A stretch of 42,268 nucleotides of DNA from an uncultured Clostridia bacterium (GCA_944376905.1 CALWEA010000010.1:1-42268), one strand, 5' to 3'; counted from the first letter of the stretch, positions 7,832 to 16,288 are shown. The notes: generated by a model not told the origin, from the letters alone. Numbers and translations: made by a program.

Positions 7832-10243
7832 ATGGAAATTTTAAAAAATATAAATCAATTAAATAATTTATTAGTGGAATACTTTGACAATTCCAATGTA
7901 TATTCAAGCCCCAAAACTTTAAATGGGGATAATAAAGAAAATTATATTAACGAAAATAAAAATTTGAACGCTTTAAATATTGAAGATAAAAATATTTTTG
8001 TTAATAATAAAATCAGTAATATTGATGATTTTAACAACAAAGAGAATAGAAATATTAATGATAATAAATTATCAACAGAAATTAAACAACAAATATTAAA
8101 CGGTTTATTAATATCAACTTTTCTTAGTGATGAATACACTTCTATTTTTGCAAATATTATAAAAAACACGTCTATAAGCAAAGAAAAAACATCTTCATTG
8201 TGCGAACTTTTCTTCCAACTAAATAACTATCTTCCTTTATTGTGCAACTTAACAATAATTTTCTTAAAAGCAAAAAAATATCAAGAAATTCATTTAATGG
8301 TTAGTAAAATTTTTGTTGCACATATTGGAACTAAAAATTACTGCTCTTCATTAAAATGTACTTTTACTGAACGCAATTTTGACAGATTTATTGAAATAGT
8401 TAAAAATTGTGATATCAAAGAAGAACTTTATATTCCATTTTTAATTGAAATTTTTAAATCAGATATTAGCGGTAGTTATGGCGAATGGAAACGCCCTGCC
8501 CTTGAATATCTTCAAACTTTTTGGAACAGTAATGAACAATGGATGCTCGATTTTATAGATAAAAATCCAGTTTATAGATATGGTGTTCTTGATACAATTT
8601 TGCAGTTTAACACAAATAAAGGTGTTGAACTTCTAATTAAAGATTATTTTTTAAATGGTGAAACTGATTTAGAACAAATTTTAAATTTAGTTAAATTATA
8701 TAAACGAGAAGTTCTTTTTTATATTGATAACGAATTATTAAAAGCAGATACAGTTCGTCAAGCAAAACTGGTTGAATTGCTTTTAAATTTTGATAATGAT
8801 AATGAAATTATGTCTCGAATAAAAGAACTTTTAGCAACAACAAATGATAAAACAATAAAACAAATAATTTCTAATAAAATGGGAATAAGCGAAACACTAA
8901 ACATTAAAACTGAAAAACAATTTTTAAATGCAGTTAGAAATAGTAAACTACCAATCCAAGAACGAATTTTAGGAATACCTTTTGATAAATTTAGTTTAAA
9001 ATTGAAAAGTGGATATTTAGCAGACAATGCCGTCTACACTTTTTTAATTTATCTTTTTAAAGAAGAAAAAAATTTAGTTAATTTAAAAAAATTAAAAGTT
9101 ATCTTAAATATATTTGAAACAGAAAGTTTTTATAATATGCTTCATATGTTATATGATGTCATTTTTGCCAAACCAGATATTAAAGAAAGTAAGTGGGGAT
9201 TAAGACTTTTATCTCTTTTAGGTGATGAAAAAATTCAAAAAAATATTTTAGATTTTATTGTTTTTCTATGCAAAAATCAAAGAGTTAAAGAGGCGAAATA
9301 TCTTATTTTATGTATGGTATATAGCGAAAAAACTGAAATAATTTCCGTTATAAAGCGTCTATTAGAAATTAAAAATCCTTTTATACTTGAAAATTTTAAC
9401 TACTTTATTGAAACAATATCTAATGTTTGTAAAATAGATATAGAAGACTTAAAAGATATGCTTGTTTTAAACAATTACACAGAAGAAGACTATCAAAAAC
9501 AAAAATCTCGCTTGTTTGAAGCATTTTTAGCCGAAAAACATTATAATTTAGAAACTTTTAAACATTTATTTATTGAAAATTCATTATTCAATAAACTTGC
9601 ACAACAATTAATTTTTGGTGAATACCGTTTTGGACGGTTATATAATGCCTTCATAATTAAAGATAAAAATATAGAATTTTTAATAGGAAAAACTATTATA
9701 GAAAATCCTATTACAAATGTTGATAAAGAATTTGATAATCAACAACGTAATAAAGATATTTATATAAGTATTATACACCCATTGGATTGTGATTTCAAAT
9801 TTGAAAAACTTTTTACATACTACGCAAATCCGCCGTTTCCTCAGTTTGAAATTCCAAAATTTAATAATAAACTTTACAATAATTCAACTAACATTGTTAA
9901 TAAATTTGTTGGAGTTTTTATAAATCCAAAAGCCTTTATAATGCAAATAACAAAATATGGTTTTATAAAAAATAAAAATGAAAATGAAACTAAATTTAAA
10001 AGTTTTGTTCATTTATTTCCTAGTTTAAATCTCATATGTGAAGTTGAATTAGAACAACTTATTAATGAAGATTCTTTATATGCAAGTTTAGGTAATATTT
10101 ATTTTTATAAATTAAATCAAATATTTAAAGTTGGAACAAAATATATAACACAAAAAAGTAATGCCATAAATTTAAAAACACTCCCTTCTAGATATTTTAA
10201 TTATATATTAACAATAATTTTAGATGCAAGCAAGGCAAAATAA
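7832..10243 (+). CDS. Large helical-repeat protein with DUF4132-like C-terminal region
   Basis: The protein is 803 aa with no signal peptide or membrane segment, so it is cytoplasmic. Residues 24-75 are a low-complexity Asn/Asp/Lys/Ile linker. Residues 80-580 are almost entirely amphipathic helices of HEAT/ARM character. From about residue 590 the sequence LAQQLIFGEYRFGRLYNAF, then ISIIHPLD and later FPQFEIPKF, follows the order I associate with DUF4132 (seen in MolR/YehI-type proteins), which contains a conserved HP-L motif and a QPFPQ-like segment. The match is by eye and the C-terminus is divergent. Function of DUF4132 proteins is not established. It follows the PycTM-like and 115-aa genes. 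It has no ribosome binding site and is probably leaderless. Confidence 0.55.
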   Translation: MEILKNINQLNNLLVEYFDNSNVYSSPKTLNGDNKENYINENKNLNALNIEDKNIFVNNKISNIDDFNNKENRNINDNKLSTEIKQQILNGLLISTFLSDEYTSIFANIIKNTSISKEKTSSLCELFFQLNNYLPLLCNLTIIFLKAKKYQEIHLMVSKIFVAHIGTKNYCSSLKCTFTERNFDRFIEIVKNCDIKEELYIPFLIEIFKSDISGSYGEWKRPALEYLQTFWNSNEQWMLDFIDKNPVYRYGVLDTILQFNTNKGVELLIKDYFLNGETDLEQILNLVKLYKREVLFYIDNELLKADTVRQAKLVELLLNFDNDNEIMSRIKELLATTNDKTIKQIISNKMGISETLNIKTEKQFLNAVRNSKLPIQERILGIPFDKFSLKLKSGYLADNAVYTFLIYLFKEEKNLVNLKKLKVILNIFETESFYNMLHMLYDVIFAKPDIKESKWGLRLLSLLGDEKIQKNILDFIVFLCKNQRVKEAKYLILCMVYSEKTEIISVIKRLLEIKNPFILENFNYFIETISNVCKIDIEDLKDMLVLNNYTEEDYQKQKSRLFEAFLAEKHYNLETFKHLFIENSLFNKLAQQLIFGEYRFGRLYNAFIIKDKNIEFLIGKTIIENPITNVDKEFDNQQRNKDIYISIIHPLDCDFKFEKLFTYYANPPFPQFEIPKFNNKLYNNSTNIVNKFVGVFINPKAFIMQITKYGFIKNKNENETKFKSFVHLFPSLNLICEVELEQLINEDSLYASLGNIYFYKLNQIFKVGTKYITQKSNAINLKTLPSRYFNYILTIILDASKAK

Positions 10244-10403
10244 TTATATATTATTATCTTAACTTGTAATAAAAAATAAAATATTTATTTAAAATCAATA
10301 TAAAAAAATAAAGAATAAAAAAAATTAAACAACAAAATTAAAAATTTATAAATAAAATAATTTATTTAAAATTATAATCAAGAGACAATAATTTATAAAA
10401 AAT

Positions 10404-10461
10404 AAAAACATTGTTAAATATATTAATTTTAAAGATTAATAATTTATTCAATGTTTTTTTA
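10404..10461. terminator. Bidirectional terminator between converging genes
   Basis: A long imperfect hairpin has outer arms ACATTG (10408-10413) and CAATGT (10449-10454), an inner ATTAAT pairing, T-runs downstream on the plus strand and A-runs upstream that give T on the minus strand. It lies between the DUF4132-like gene and recR, which converge. The rest of 10244-10529 is featureless A/T. Confidence 0.6.
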
Positions 10462-10529
10462 TTATCATTAAGATTTAAAAATATAATATCAAAATAACAT
10501 AAATATAAAATAAAAATAGAATTATTTCA

Positions 10530-11114
10530 TTACAATTCAACTCTATTATCAATTGCTTTTGTTAAAGTTATTTCATCAGCAAATTCCAAATCACTTCCCA
10601 AAGAAACACCCTGAGCAATTCGAGTTACTTTAATTCCAAGAGGTTTTAATAAACTAGCAATATACATCGCCGTTGCCTCGCCCTCAACATCTGTATTAGT
10701 TGCCATAATAACTTCTTTGGTTCCATCTTGTTGAATTCGTTGCAATAGTTCTTTAATCCTTATATCATCTGGTCCTCGACCATCTAAGGGACTTAAAGTT
10801 CCATGTAAAACATGATAAACACCATTAAAGTTTTTAACTTTTTCCATAACCCTAACATCTTTGGGTTCTGTTACAACACATATAATTTCTGGATTTCTTG
10901 ACTGACATAAATAACAAATATCTTGATCTGTATAATCTCCACATTTTTTACAATATTTAATTTTTTTCTTTGCATCAATTATACTTTCAGCAAAATCATG
11001 CGCAATTTCATCAGTGGATTGTATAATAAAATAAGCATAACGTTGTGCAGTTTTCAATCCAACTCCAGGCAAACTTCTAAAACTATTAACAAGCCTTTCT
11101 AGTGGTTCGTTCAT
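10530..11114 (-). CDS. recR: Recombination mediator RecR
   Basis: The protein is 194 aa, the normal length. An N-terminal helix-hairpin-helix (RSLPGVGLKTAQRYA, about 13-27) is followed by a four-cysteine zinc finger (C55, C58, C67, C70) and a Toprim domain (about 78-175) with EPKDVRVMEK and MATNTDVEGEATAMY. RecR works with RecO or RecF to load RecA on gapped DNA. It starts 12 nt after the ybaB stop with AAGAGG upstream, so ybaB-recR is an operon, the usual arrangement after dnaX. Confidence 0.97.
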   Translation of the reverse strand: MNEPLERLVNSFRSLPGVGLKTAQRYAYFIIQSTDEIAHDFAESIIDAKKKIKYCKKCGDYTDQDICYLCQSRNPEIICVVTEPKDVRVMEKVKNFNGVYHVLHGTLSPLDGRGPDDIRIKELLQRIQQDGTKEVIMATNTDVEGEATAMYIASLLKPLGIKVTRIAQGVSLGSDLEFADEITLTKAIDNRVEL

Positions 11115-11125
11115 AAAAACACCTC

Positions 11126-11452
11126 TTAAATTGGCATTTGTGGAAGTTTTTCTTCTTCCATTTCTCTTATTTGTGAAAGAACATCATTGATAGATGCACA
11201 AACCAAATCTTCAATCATTTCAACATCATCAGGGTCAACTATTTCAGGCTTTATTTTTATAGATTTTAAAGTTCTATCACCCATCATAACCGCTTCAACT
11301 AATCCTCCACTAACATTTGATTTAAACTCTGTTTCAACAATTTCTTTTTTAGCATTTTCTATGTCTTGTTGCATTTTTTGAGCTTGTTTCATCAATTGCC
11401 CTAAATTTGCACCTCCAAAACCACCGCCAAATCCACCTCTAAATCCGTTCAT
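11126..11452 (-). CDS. YbaB/EbfC family nucleoid-associated protein
   Basis: The protein is 108 aa. A glycine-rich start with repeated GGF is followed by the MKQAQKMQQDIENAKKEI helix and the family's beta core (VSGGLVEAVMMGD, LKSIKIKPEIVDPDDVEMIEDL). YbaB/EbfC dimers bind DNA as tweezers. A strong AAAGGAG precedes the ATG. Its position between dnaX and recR is the conserved bacterial order. Confidence 0.95.
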   Translation of the reverse strand: MNGFRGGFGGGFGGANLGQLMKQAQKMQQDIENAKKEIVETEFKSNVSGGLVEAVMMGDRTLKSIKIKPEIVDPDDVEMIEDLVCASINDVLSQIREMEEEKLPQMPI

Positions 11453-11531
11453 TATAAATTCTCCTTTTTAATACATTTTTTTATTTTTAATAAATTAAGA
11501 AATATTTTTAACTTTAAATTTTTATTAGATA

Positions 11532-11900
11532 TTATTCATCTATTATATCTATTTTACAATCAAATTCTTTTAAAATATGCAAATCACTTTCAATTTTTTC
11601 TTCTAAACTAACAATTTTGTTTATTTTTAAATCATAGTCAACGCCTTGCCATTTCAATGCTTCTTTTAAATAGTTTAAATTGTTTGGTTCTGTTAAAATT
11701 GAATAAATTAATTGTTGTTGAGTGTTAACATTAAACAATTCATTATCCAAACTAACATCAACTATATCACCGCAAGCAATATATAAATTAATATATTTTT
11801 TTTCTTTTAAATAAAGAACAACTTTTCCCCATATTGATTTTGCATTTTTTTTATTATTGAATGTATGAGGATATTGCCAATCTTCAATCTTTAGTTTTTT
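11532..11900 (-). CDS. dnaX: DnaX tau-type C-terminal domain, reached only by -1 frameshift or slippage from dnaX
   Basis: On the minus strand the frame stays open from the A-run at 11895-11903 to TAA at 11532-11534. It encodes about 122 residues, beginning KIEDWQYPHTFNN and containing NAKSIWGKVVLYLKEKKYI, NLYIACGDIVDV, NNLNYLKEALKWQG and ending CKIDIIDE. The pattern W-G-(x)-L-(x)-L-K, then L-A, then a terminal alpha/beta unit is that of the tau C-terminal domain of Firmicute DnaX. No ATG, GTG or TTG with a ribosome binding site opens this frame near its beginning; the first start-like codon is a TTG at 11750 in mid-domain. It is therefore best read as the 3' half of dnaX, giving a long product of about 487 aa. 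The alternative is a miscounted homopolymer in the assembly. Confidence 0.75.
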   Translation of the reverse strand, partial: KKLKIEDWQYPHTFNNKKNAKSIWGKVVLYLKEKKYINLYIACGDIVDVSLDNELFNVNTQQQLIYSILTEPNNLNYLKEALKWQGVDYDLKINKIVSLEEKIESDLHILKEFDCKIDIIDE

Positions 11901-12994
11901 TTTAAATCTAAATTACTAATTAAATTAATTATTGCTGTTTCAATTAAAATTTTAGGATTTAAAGCATATTTTAAATCGCTTTCAATTCCCCCTAAAATTT
12001 GCATACCTTTCATCAAAAAATCTTGGTTAATATTATTTGCTTGTTGCGAACAATTATCAAAAACATTTTGCGGTAAGTTTAAAATTTCATTAGGATTCTC
12101 ACATGTTTTAATAACAAGCAAATTGCGAAAATGTACACTTAAATCTTTCGCAAAAACACTCATATTTTTTCCACTTCTATAAACATCGTTGACAATTTTT
12201 AAACACTCACCCAATTGTTTTTGATAAATAGCATTTGTTGTGTTTATTAAGTTTTGATTATCATTTAAACCCAATATATCCAAAACCTTATCTAAGGTTA
12301 CATTATTATTACAAAATGCAACAACAGAATCAGCAATAGATAAAGTATCACGAACAGAACCTTCTCCAGCAGAAGCAATTGCTTTAACTGCCTCTTCTTC
12401 GAATTTAATCCCCTCTTTATTAAAGATATCTTTTAAATGATTTGTTAAAACATTTAAATTAACCAACCCAAAATCAAATCTAACACATCTTGACAAAACA
12501 GTTGCAGGAAGTTTTTGAGGCTCCGTTGTTGCAAGAATAAAAACAATATGTTTTGGAGGCTCTTCCAAAGTTTTAAGAAGAGCATTATAGGCACTATCAG
12601 TTAACATATGCACTTCATCAATAATATAAATTTTATAATTCCCATTAACTGGCGTGAATTTAACTTTTTCACGTATATCACGAATTTCGTCAACCCTATT
12701 ATTAGAAGCAGCATCTATTTCAATTATATCCATATTGACAGGATCATTCATTGCCAAACATGCCCGACATTTACCACAAGGTGAACCGTTAACATTATCC
12801 AAACAATTAATCGCTCTTGCAAAAATTTTAGCAGTTGAAGTTTTTCCTGTTCCCCGACTTCCTGTAAATAAATAAGCATGAACAATTTTACCCGCTTTAA
12901 CCTGATTAGAAAGCGTACTGACAATATGGTCTTGCCCAATTACTTCATCAAATGTTTTTGGACGATATTTTCTATATAATGCTTGATAAACCAT
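11891..12994 (-). CDS. dnaX: DNA polymerase III subunit gamma/tau, clamp-loader core (short frame)
   Basis: The frame-0 product is 367 aa. Walker A GSRGTGKT is at 45-52, the zinc cysteines are C64, C73, C76 and C79, Walker B IYIIDEVHM is at 122-130, and the SRC motif with the arginine finger is at 168-170. Domain III (about 240-363) completes the clamp-loader core, and the frame stops four codons later. DnaX loads the beta clamp; tau also holds the polymerase through its C-terminus, which bacterial full-length proteins carry in the same frame. Here that part lies in the -1 frame after a run of nine A. The start has no ribosome binding site and appears leaderless. The gene precedes ybaB and recR. 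Confidence 0.95.
   Translation of the reverse strand: MVYQALYRKYRPKTFDEVIGQDHIVSTLSNQVKAGKIVHAYLFTGSRGTGKTSTAKIFARAINCLDNVNGSPCGKCRACLAMNDPVNMDIIEIDAASNNRVDEIRDIREKVKFTPVNGNYKIYIIDEVHMLTDSAYNALLKTLEEPPKHIVFILATTEPQKLPATVLSRCVRFDFGLVNLNVLTNHLKDIFNKEGIKFEEEAVKAIASAGEGSVRDTLSIADSVVAFCNNNVTLDKVLDILGLNDNQNLINTTNAIYQKQLGECLKIVNDVYRSGKNMSVFAKDLSVHFRNLLVIKTCENPNEILNLPQNVFDNCSQQANNINQDFLMKGMQILGGIESDLKYALNPKILIETAIINLISNLDLKKN
11895..11903 (-). other. dnaX: Run of nine A in dnaX: candidate slippage site
   Basis: On the coding strand the sequence is TTTAAAAAAAAACTAA, with the frame-0 stop TAA immediately after. It contains the A AAA AAA type slippery heptamer in frame 0. A -1 slip, or one extra A in the transcript, joins the clamp-loader core to the tau domain. 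A weak stem (ATTGAA / TTCAAT) lies just downstream; no internal Shine-Dalgarno stimulator is visible, which favours transcriptional slippage. Confidence 0.6.
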
Positions 12995-13001
12995 GTTAAT
13001 A

Positions 13002-13030
13002 AGTATACATCAAAAAAGCAAAATAATCAA
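13002..13030 (-). promoter_or_regulatory. Promoter of dnaX, leaderless
   Basis: On the minus strand, TTGATT (13030-13025) and TATACT (13007-13002) are 17 nt apart, with a TG dinucleotide just before the -10. Seven bases separate the -10 from the ATG at 12994, so transcription should begin on the start codon. The 12995-13305 gap otherwise contains the greA terminator and A/T sequence. Confidence 0.65.
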
Positions 13031-13205
13031 TTAAATTAAAAAAATTTATAAATACAAATTAAAATTTTAAATATTATTAATTATAAATATTTTTTTTATT
13101 TACATATTGATAATTAAAATTTTTTAAAATGACAATATAATAAAAAATTTATAAATAATTTTGCATATTGTCAGTAATTTTGAATATAGTTAAAAACAAA
13201 TGTAA

Positions 13206-13235
13206 AAAATAAAAAATCCATTCTTGACATGGACT
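13206..13235 (-). terminator. Terminator of greA
   Basis: On the minus strand, TCCAT (13233-13229), a short loop and ATGGA (13221-13217) are followed by six T and further T-rich sequence. It is about 70 nt after the greA stop. Confidence 0.65.
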
Positions 13236-13305
13236 TTATTTTTTATCAATTTCAGTCAACAAAACATTGTTAAATTAAAATTCAAAAACTTTTATTTTCT
13301 ACTTT

Positions 13306-13773
13306 CTAAACTCTAATAGACAAAACTTTAAGTTTTGAAGGACCTTGAGGAGTATTAACAACAACAACATCTCCAACACTTGCATTAATAAGAGCAATAC
13401 CAACAGGACTTTCATTACTAATGAAACCTTTTAAAGGATTACTTTCAGTTGAACCAACTATTTTATATTCAACTTCCTCATCATAATCTTGGTCGTAAAC
13501 TTTAACAAAACAACCAACACTAACTTTACTTGTATCAATTTCATTTTTATCAATTACGATAGAATTTCTAAGTTTATTTTCAATATCTATTATTTCAGCT
13601 TCAAGTTTCGCTTGCGCTTCTTTCGCTGCATCATATTCACTATTTTCTTTTAAATCACCATATTCTCTTGCAACACCAATTGCCTTGCTTATTTCAGCAC
13701 GCTTAACTGTTTTATAATATTCTAATTTATCCTCTAATTCTTTTTTTCCCTCAGGTGTTAAATAAGTTTTCAT
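13306..13773 (-). CDS. greA: Transcription elongation factor GreA
   Basis: The protein is 155 aa from the ATG at 13773, which has GGGAGG upstream. A longer open frame adds 22 residues from inside the leader hairpin and is rejected. The N-terminal coiled coil begins KTYLTPEGKKELEDKL and contains the GreA tip motif AREYGDLKENSEYDAAKE. The C-terminal FKBP-like domain has VGCFVKVYD, PVGIALINASVGDVVVV and PQGPSKLKVLSI. GreA stimulates transcript cleavage by backtracked RNA polymerase. It has its own consensus promoter and a leader with a terminator-like hairpin. Confidence 0.97.
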   Translation of the reverse strand: MKTYLTPEGKKELEDKLEYYKTVKRAEISKAIGVAREYGDLKENSEYDAAKEAQAKLEAEIIDIENKLRNSIVIDKNEIDTSKVSVGCFVKVYDQDYDEEVEYKIVGSTESNPLKGFISNESPVGIALINASVGDVVVVNTPQGPSKLKVLSIRV

Positions 13774-13791
13774 TAATTCCTCCCAATTAAG

Positions 13792-13827
13792 ATAAAAAGT
13801 TTTTGCGCCGAAGCAACAAAAACCTTT
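13792..13827 (-). promoter_or_regulatory. Terminator-like hairpin in the greA leader
   Basis: On the minus strand the leader folds as AAAG(G)TTTTTG, then GC-TTCG-GC, then CAAAAACTTT, followed by more T. The stem is capped by a stable UUCG tetraloop and lies about 11-42 nt after the predicted start site, upstream of the greA ribosome binding site. It could act as an attenuator. The T-tract is short and partly paired, so termination efficiency is uncertain. Confidence 0.55.
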
Positions 13828-13844
13828 GCAATATTGCATTGGCT

Positions 13845-13873
13845 ATTATAATAGCAAAAACAATCTTTGTCAA
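13845..13873 (-). promoter_or_regulatory. Consensus promoter of greA
   Basis: On the minus strand, TTGACA (13873-13868) and TATAAT (13850-13845) are perfect hexamers with a 17-nt spacer. Transcription should start near 13838, about 65 nt before the greA ATG. Confidence 0.85.
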
Positions 13874-13963
13874 GCAAATTTCAATAATAGTTAAAAGTAA
13901 AAAGTTAATAAAGTTTGAATAATTTTTTTGCTTTAAGGTAATATATTCAAAAAGGAGAAAATT

Positions 13964-14434
13964 ATGCTAACATTTTTTAGTTTTATAATGGTTATAATTG
14001 GTTCATTTAACTGGTTTTTTATTGCATCTTTTCAATATGATTTTGTTGCCGGACTATTTGGTTCCCAAGCGAGTTTGTTAAGTAGGCTAATATATTTTAT
14101 TATTGGAATATCAGCGTTTGTTTTAATTGCAATGACATTTAAAAATAAAGGAAAAATAAAAATAACAGAAAATAGTTTTAAACAAAAATTTAATAAAAAG
14201 GAAAATAATGAAATGAATAATAATTATGAACAAAATTCAACAACACCTATTACAAGTATACATCAAACAAAAACAAATCCTCATAACGATTATGGAAATT
14301 ATGAATTTGATGGTCAAAATGAAATAAACGATATAGATTTCACAAAAAAAACAAAAAATTTAAATCAATATGAAAATAATGAATATACTTCAAAAAAAGG
14401 ATATAAAGATTTTAATATTAATCAATATGATTAA
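13964..14434 (+). CDS. DUF378-like small membrane protein with Asn-rich tail
   Basis: The protein is 156 aa. Residues 1-55 match the DUF378 pattern: a first helix containing IIGSFNW, then QYDFVAGLFGS, and a second helix IYFIIGISAFVLI. From about residue 60 to the end it is a hydrophilic tail rich in Asn, Lys and Tyr with repeats of NNY, NEY and NQYD; this part is not in typical DUF378 proteins. AAAGGAG precedes the ATG closely. Function of DUF378 is unknown. It stands alone, divergent from greA, so it has its own promoter (a weak TTGAAT/TAATAT pair near 13915-13944). Confidence 0.7.
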   Translation: MLTFFSFIMVIIGSFNWFFIASFQYDFVAGLFGSQASLLSRLIYFIIGISAFVLIAMTFKNKGKIKITENSFKQKFNKKENNEMNNNYEQNSTTPITSIHQTKTNPHNDYGNYEFDGQNEINDIDFTKKTKNLNQYENNEYTSKKGYKDFNINQYD

Positions 14435-14536
14435 TATTAAAGAATATATTTGTAAAGTTTATTAGTTTATTAATTTTACATTTTTTTATTTGTTAAATTT
14501 TTAATCTATTATTAAATTTAACATTTTAAGCAGTTT

Positions 14537-14989
14537 TTATTTATTTCTTTTTTTTTGAAAAAAACCTGTCAACATTTCACTACATGTTTCGTCCAAAACC
14601 CCACCCAAAATTTCAACTTTATGATTTAAGCGAGTATCATTTAAAATAGTGTTTAAAATTGTTTTATTTTGAGCACTCGTGTCATACGCTCCAAAAACCA
14701 ACTTTTTAATACGCGAATTTGCAATTGCTCCCGCACACATAGGACAAGGTTCAAGCGTAACATAAATAATCGCTCCTTCTAAACGCCAATCACCTATTTT
14801 TTTGCAAGCTTTTTCAATTGCCAAAATTTCAGCATGATGTGTTGCAATTTTAGATGAATTTCTTTTATTATGGGCTTTTGCAATAATAACATTATCTTTA
14901 ACAATAATAGCACCAATTGGAACTTCATCTTCTCTACACGCTTTTAAACCTTCTTTAATTGCTAAACGCATACACAAATTGTCGTCCAC
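14537..14989 (-). CDS. tadA: tRNA-specific adenosine deaminase TadA
   Basis: The protein is 150 aa from the GTG at 14989, chosen because AAGGAG lies 5 nt upstream; an earlier GTG overlaps that site. The zinc and catalytic motif HAE is at 52-54 and PCPMC is at 81-85, the cytidine-deaminase-fold signature. VPIGAIIV and the C-terminal TGFFQKKR agree with TadA. It converts adenosine-34 to inosine in the tRNA-Arg(ACG) anticodon. tadA often sits near dnaX-ybaB-recR in Firmicutes. The SRP RNA gene often found between them is not visible here. Confidence 0.95.
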   Translation of the reverse strand: MDDNLCMRLAIKEGLKACREDEVPIGAIIVKDNVIIAKAHNKRNSSKIATHHAEILAIEKACKKIGDWRLEGAIIYVTLEPCPMCAGAIANSRIKKLVFGAYDTSAQNKTILNTILNDTRLNHKVEILGGVLDETCSEMLTGFFQKKRNK

Positions 14990-15055
14990 AATCACTCCTT
15001 TATTAAAATATTTTTGTAAAATAGATTAAAATTAATTTTTAAGCATTCTTTATAA

Positions 15056-16288
15056 TTATATAATTCCCCAAATAAATGAAAAAAGTGTAATAACTCCACC
15101 TAAAAAGAAAGTCGAATACAAAAATATTTTTTCTTTTAATTTAGGAAAATAAATTTGTTTTGCACTAAATCCCAATATATTAGAAGGAATATTAACATCA
15201 ATATAATTAATAGTCTGCATTTCAGGTTTTGATGGAGTTTCACTTATCATTGATTTAGCCAAATCGGTTGTAATTTTTTTAAGTCTATTTCCAGCAGTTT
15301 CATGAATTAAAAGATAAACAAACCACAACAACAAGAAACTTGCAGAAATAAGCGCAACAAAAATTATTAATAAAGCGGATAAATAATCCATACTACTTGT
15401 TTGAGATGTTAAATTGGTTATAACATCAGACAATGGCCAACCATTAACGCTACCATATGAAACATAAGTACTTAAACCATTATTCATAAAGTGAATTATC
15501 ATACCAGGAATTATATTTCCAGTCATAACACACAAAAATGCTAAAAACCAACCTATTATGGTTGCATAAAAAAATTGTTCAATATTTAAATGCATTAATC
15601 CAAATAAAAGGCCTGAAAAAAATATCATCTTTTTAATTCCTAAATTTTCAAAGCCTTTAAGAAGCATTCCTCTTGTTGCAATTTCTTCACAAAACCCAGG
15701 GAGCAAGGCAGTAGTTACCAATGCAATTATAAAAGCCCCAACAGAATAATCTCCTAGAGTCCCTCCAAAAGAAATACTTTCATAGCCAAGTAAAGAAATA
15801 ATAAGAGCAAAAAAGGAAGAAATTGCAATATTTAAAATATAAACCAGAACGCCAATACCAATTGCCAATAAAACAGCTTTAAAACCAATTTTTTTAAACC
15901 TAAAATCTTTAAACACTTCTTTAAAAGATTTTTTTCTTAAAAATTTATATAAAAATAAAGGAAGTAAAAACATTATAACTATTTGAATGAGAAGAGTAAA
16001 AACAATATTAGATTGTTGAGAAGATAAAAAATCAAATAAATTCGTTGAACTTAAAATACGAATACCAACAAATGCAATCATTAAAATAAAATATATTAAT
16101 GTAACATCAAAAAACACACTTCTTTGTGGTTTAAAAGGAGCATTATTTTTAAATTTATCAACAACTATATTAGTTACACTATTTAAATCATTTTTGTTAT
16201 TAATATTTTCTTTATAATTTTTATCAATTTTTATTGATTTTTTATTAGTTGATTTTTGTATTTTGTCATCACTATTACTTTCATTCAT
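15056..16288 (-). CDS. CPBP family intramembrane metalloprotease (copy 1)
   Basis: The protein is 410 aa. After about 55 hydrophilic residues rich in Asn/Lys come eight or more hydrophobic segments. The CPBP (CAAX protease and bacteriocin-processing) motifs are complete: EE at 201-202 with R206 in CEEIATRGMLL, H233 in FGLMHLN, and H266 in MIIHFMNN. This is a glutamate-type intramembrane protease like Rce1 and MroQ. Bacterial members process small peptides or give self-immunity to bacteriocins, but the substrate cannot be told here. GGAAG precedes the ATG. A second CPBP gene lies directly upstream on the same strand and differs in its termini and loops, suggesting an old duplication. Confidence 0.88.
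   Translation of the reverse strand: MNESNSDDKIQKSTNKKSIKIDKNYKENINNKNDLNSVTNIVVDKFKNNAPFKPQRSVFFDVTLIYFILMIAFVGIRILSSTNLFDFLSSQQSNIVFTLLIQIVIMFLLPLFLYKFLRKKSFKEVFKDFRFKKIGFKAVLLAIGIGVLVYILNIAISSFFALIISLLGYESISFGGTLGDYSVGAFIIALVTTALLPGFCEEIATRGMLLKGFENLGIKKMIFFSGLLFGLMHLNIEQFFYATIIGWFLAFLCVMTGNIIPGMIIHFMNNGLSTYVSYGSVNGWPLSDVITNLTSQTSSMDYLSALLIIFVALISASFLLLWFVYLLIHETAGNRLKKITTDLAKSMISETPSKPEMQTINYIDVNIPSNILGFSAKQIYFPKLKEKIFLYSTFFLGGVITLFSFIWGII

Noticed and set aside
6811..10243. A complete Pycsar defence system
   Set aside because: No uridylate or cytidylate cyclase is next to the PycTM-like gene. Only an effector-like protein can be supported.
11532..11750. A separate 72-aa gene downstream of dnaX
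   Set aside because: It would start at a TTG without a ribosome binding site in the middle of an uninterrupted frame that continues upstream to the A9 run. The sequence is the second half of a tau domain.
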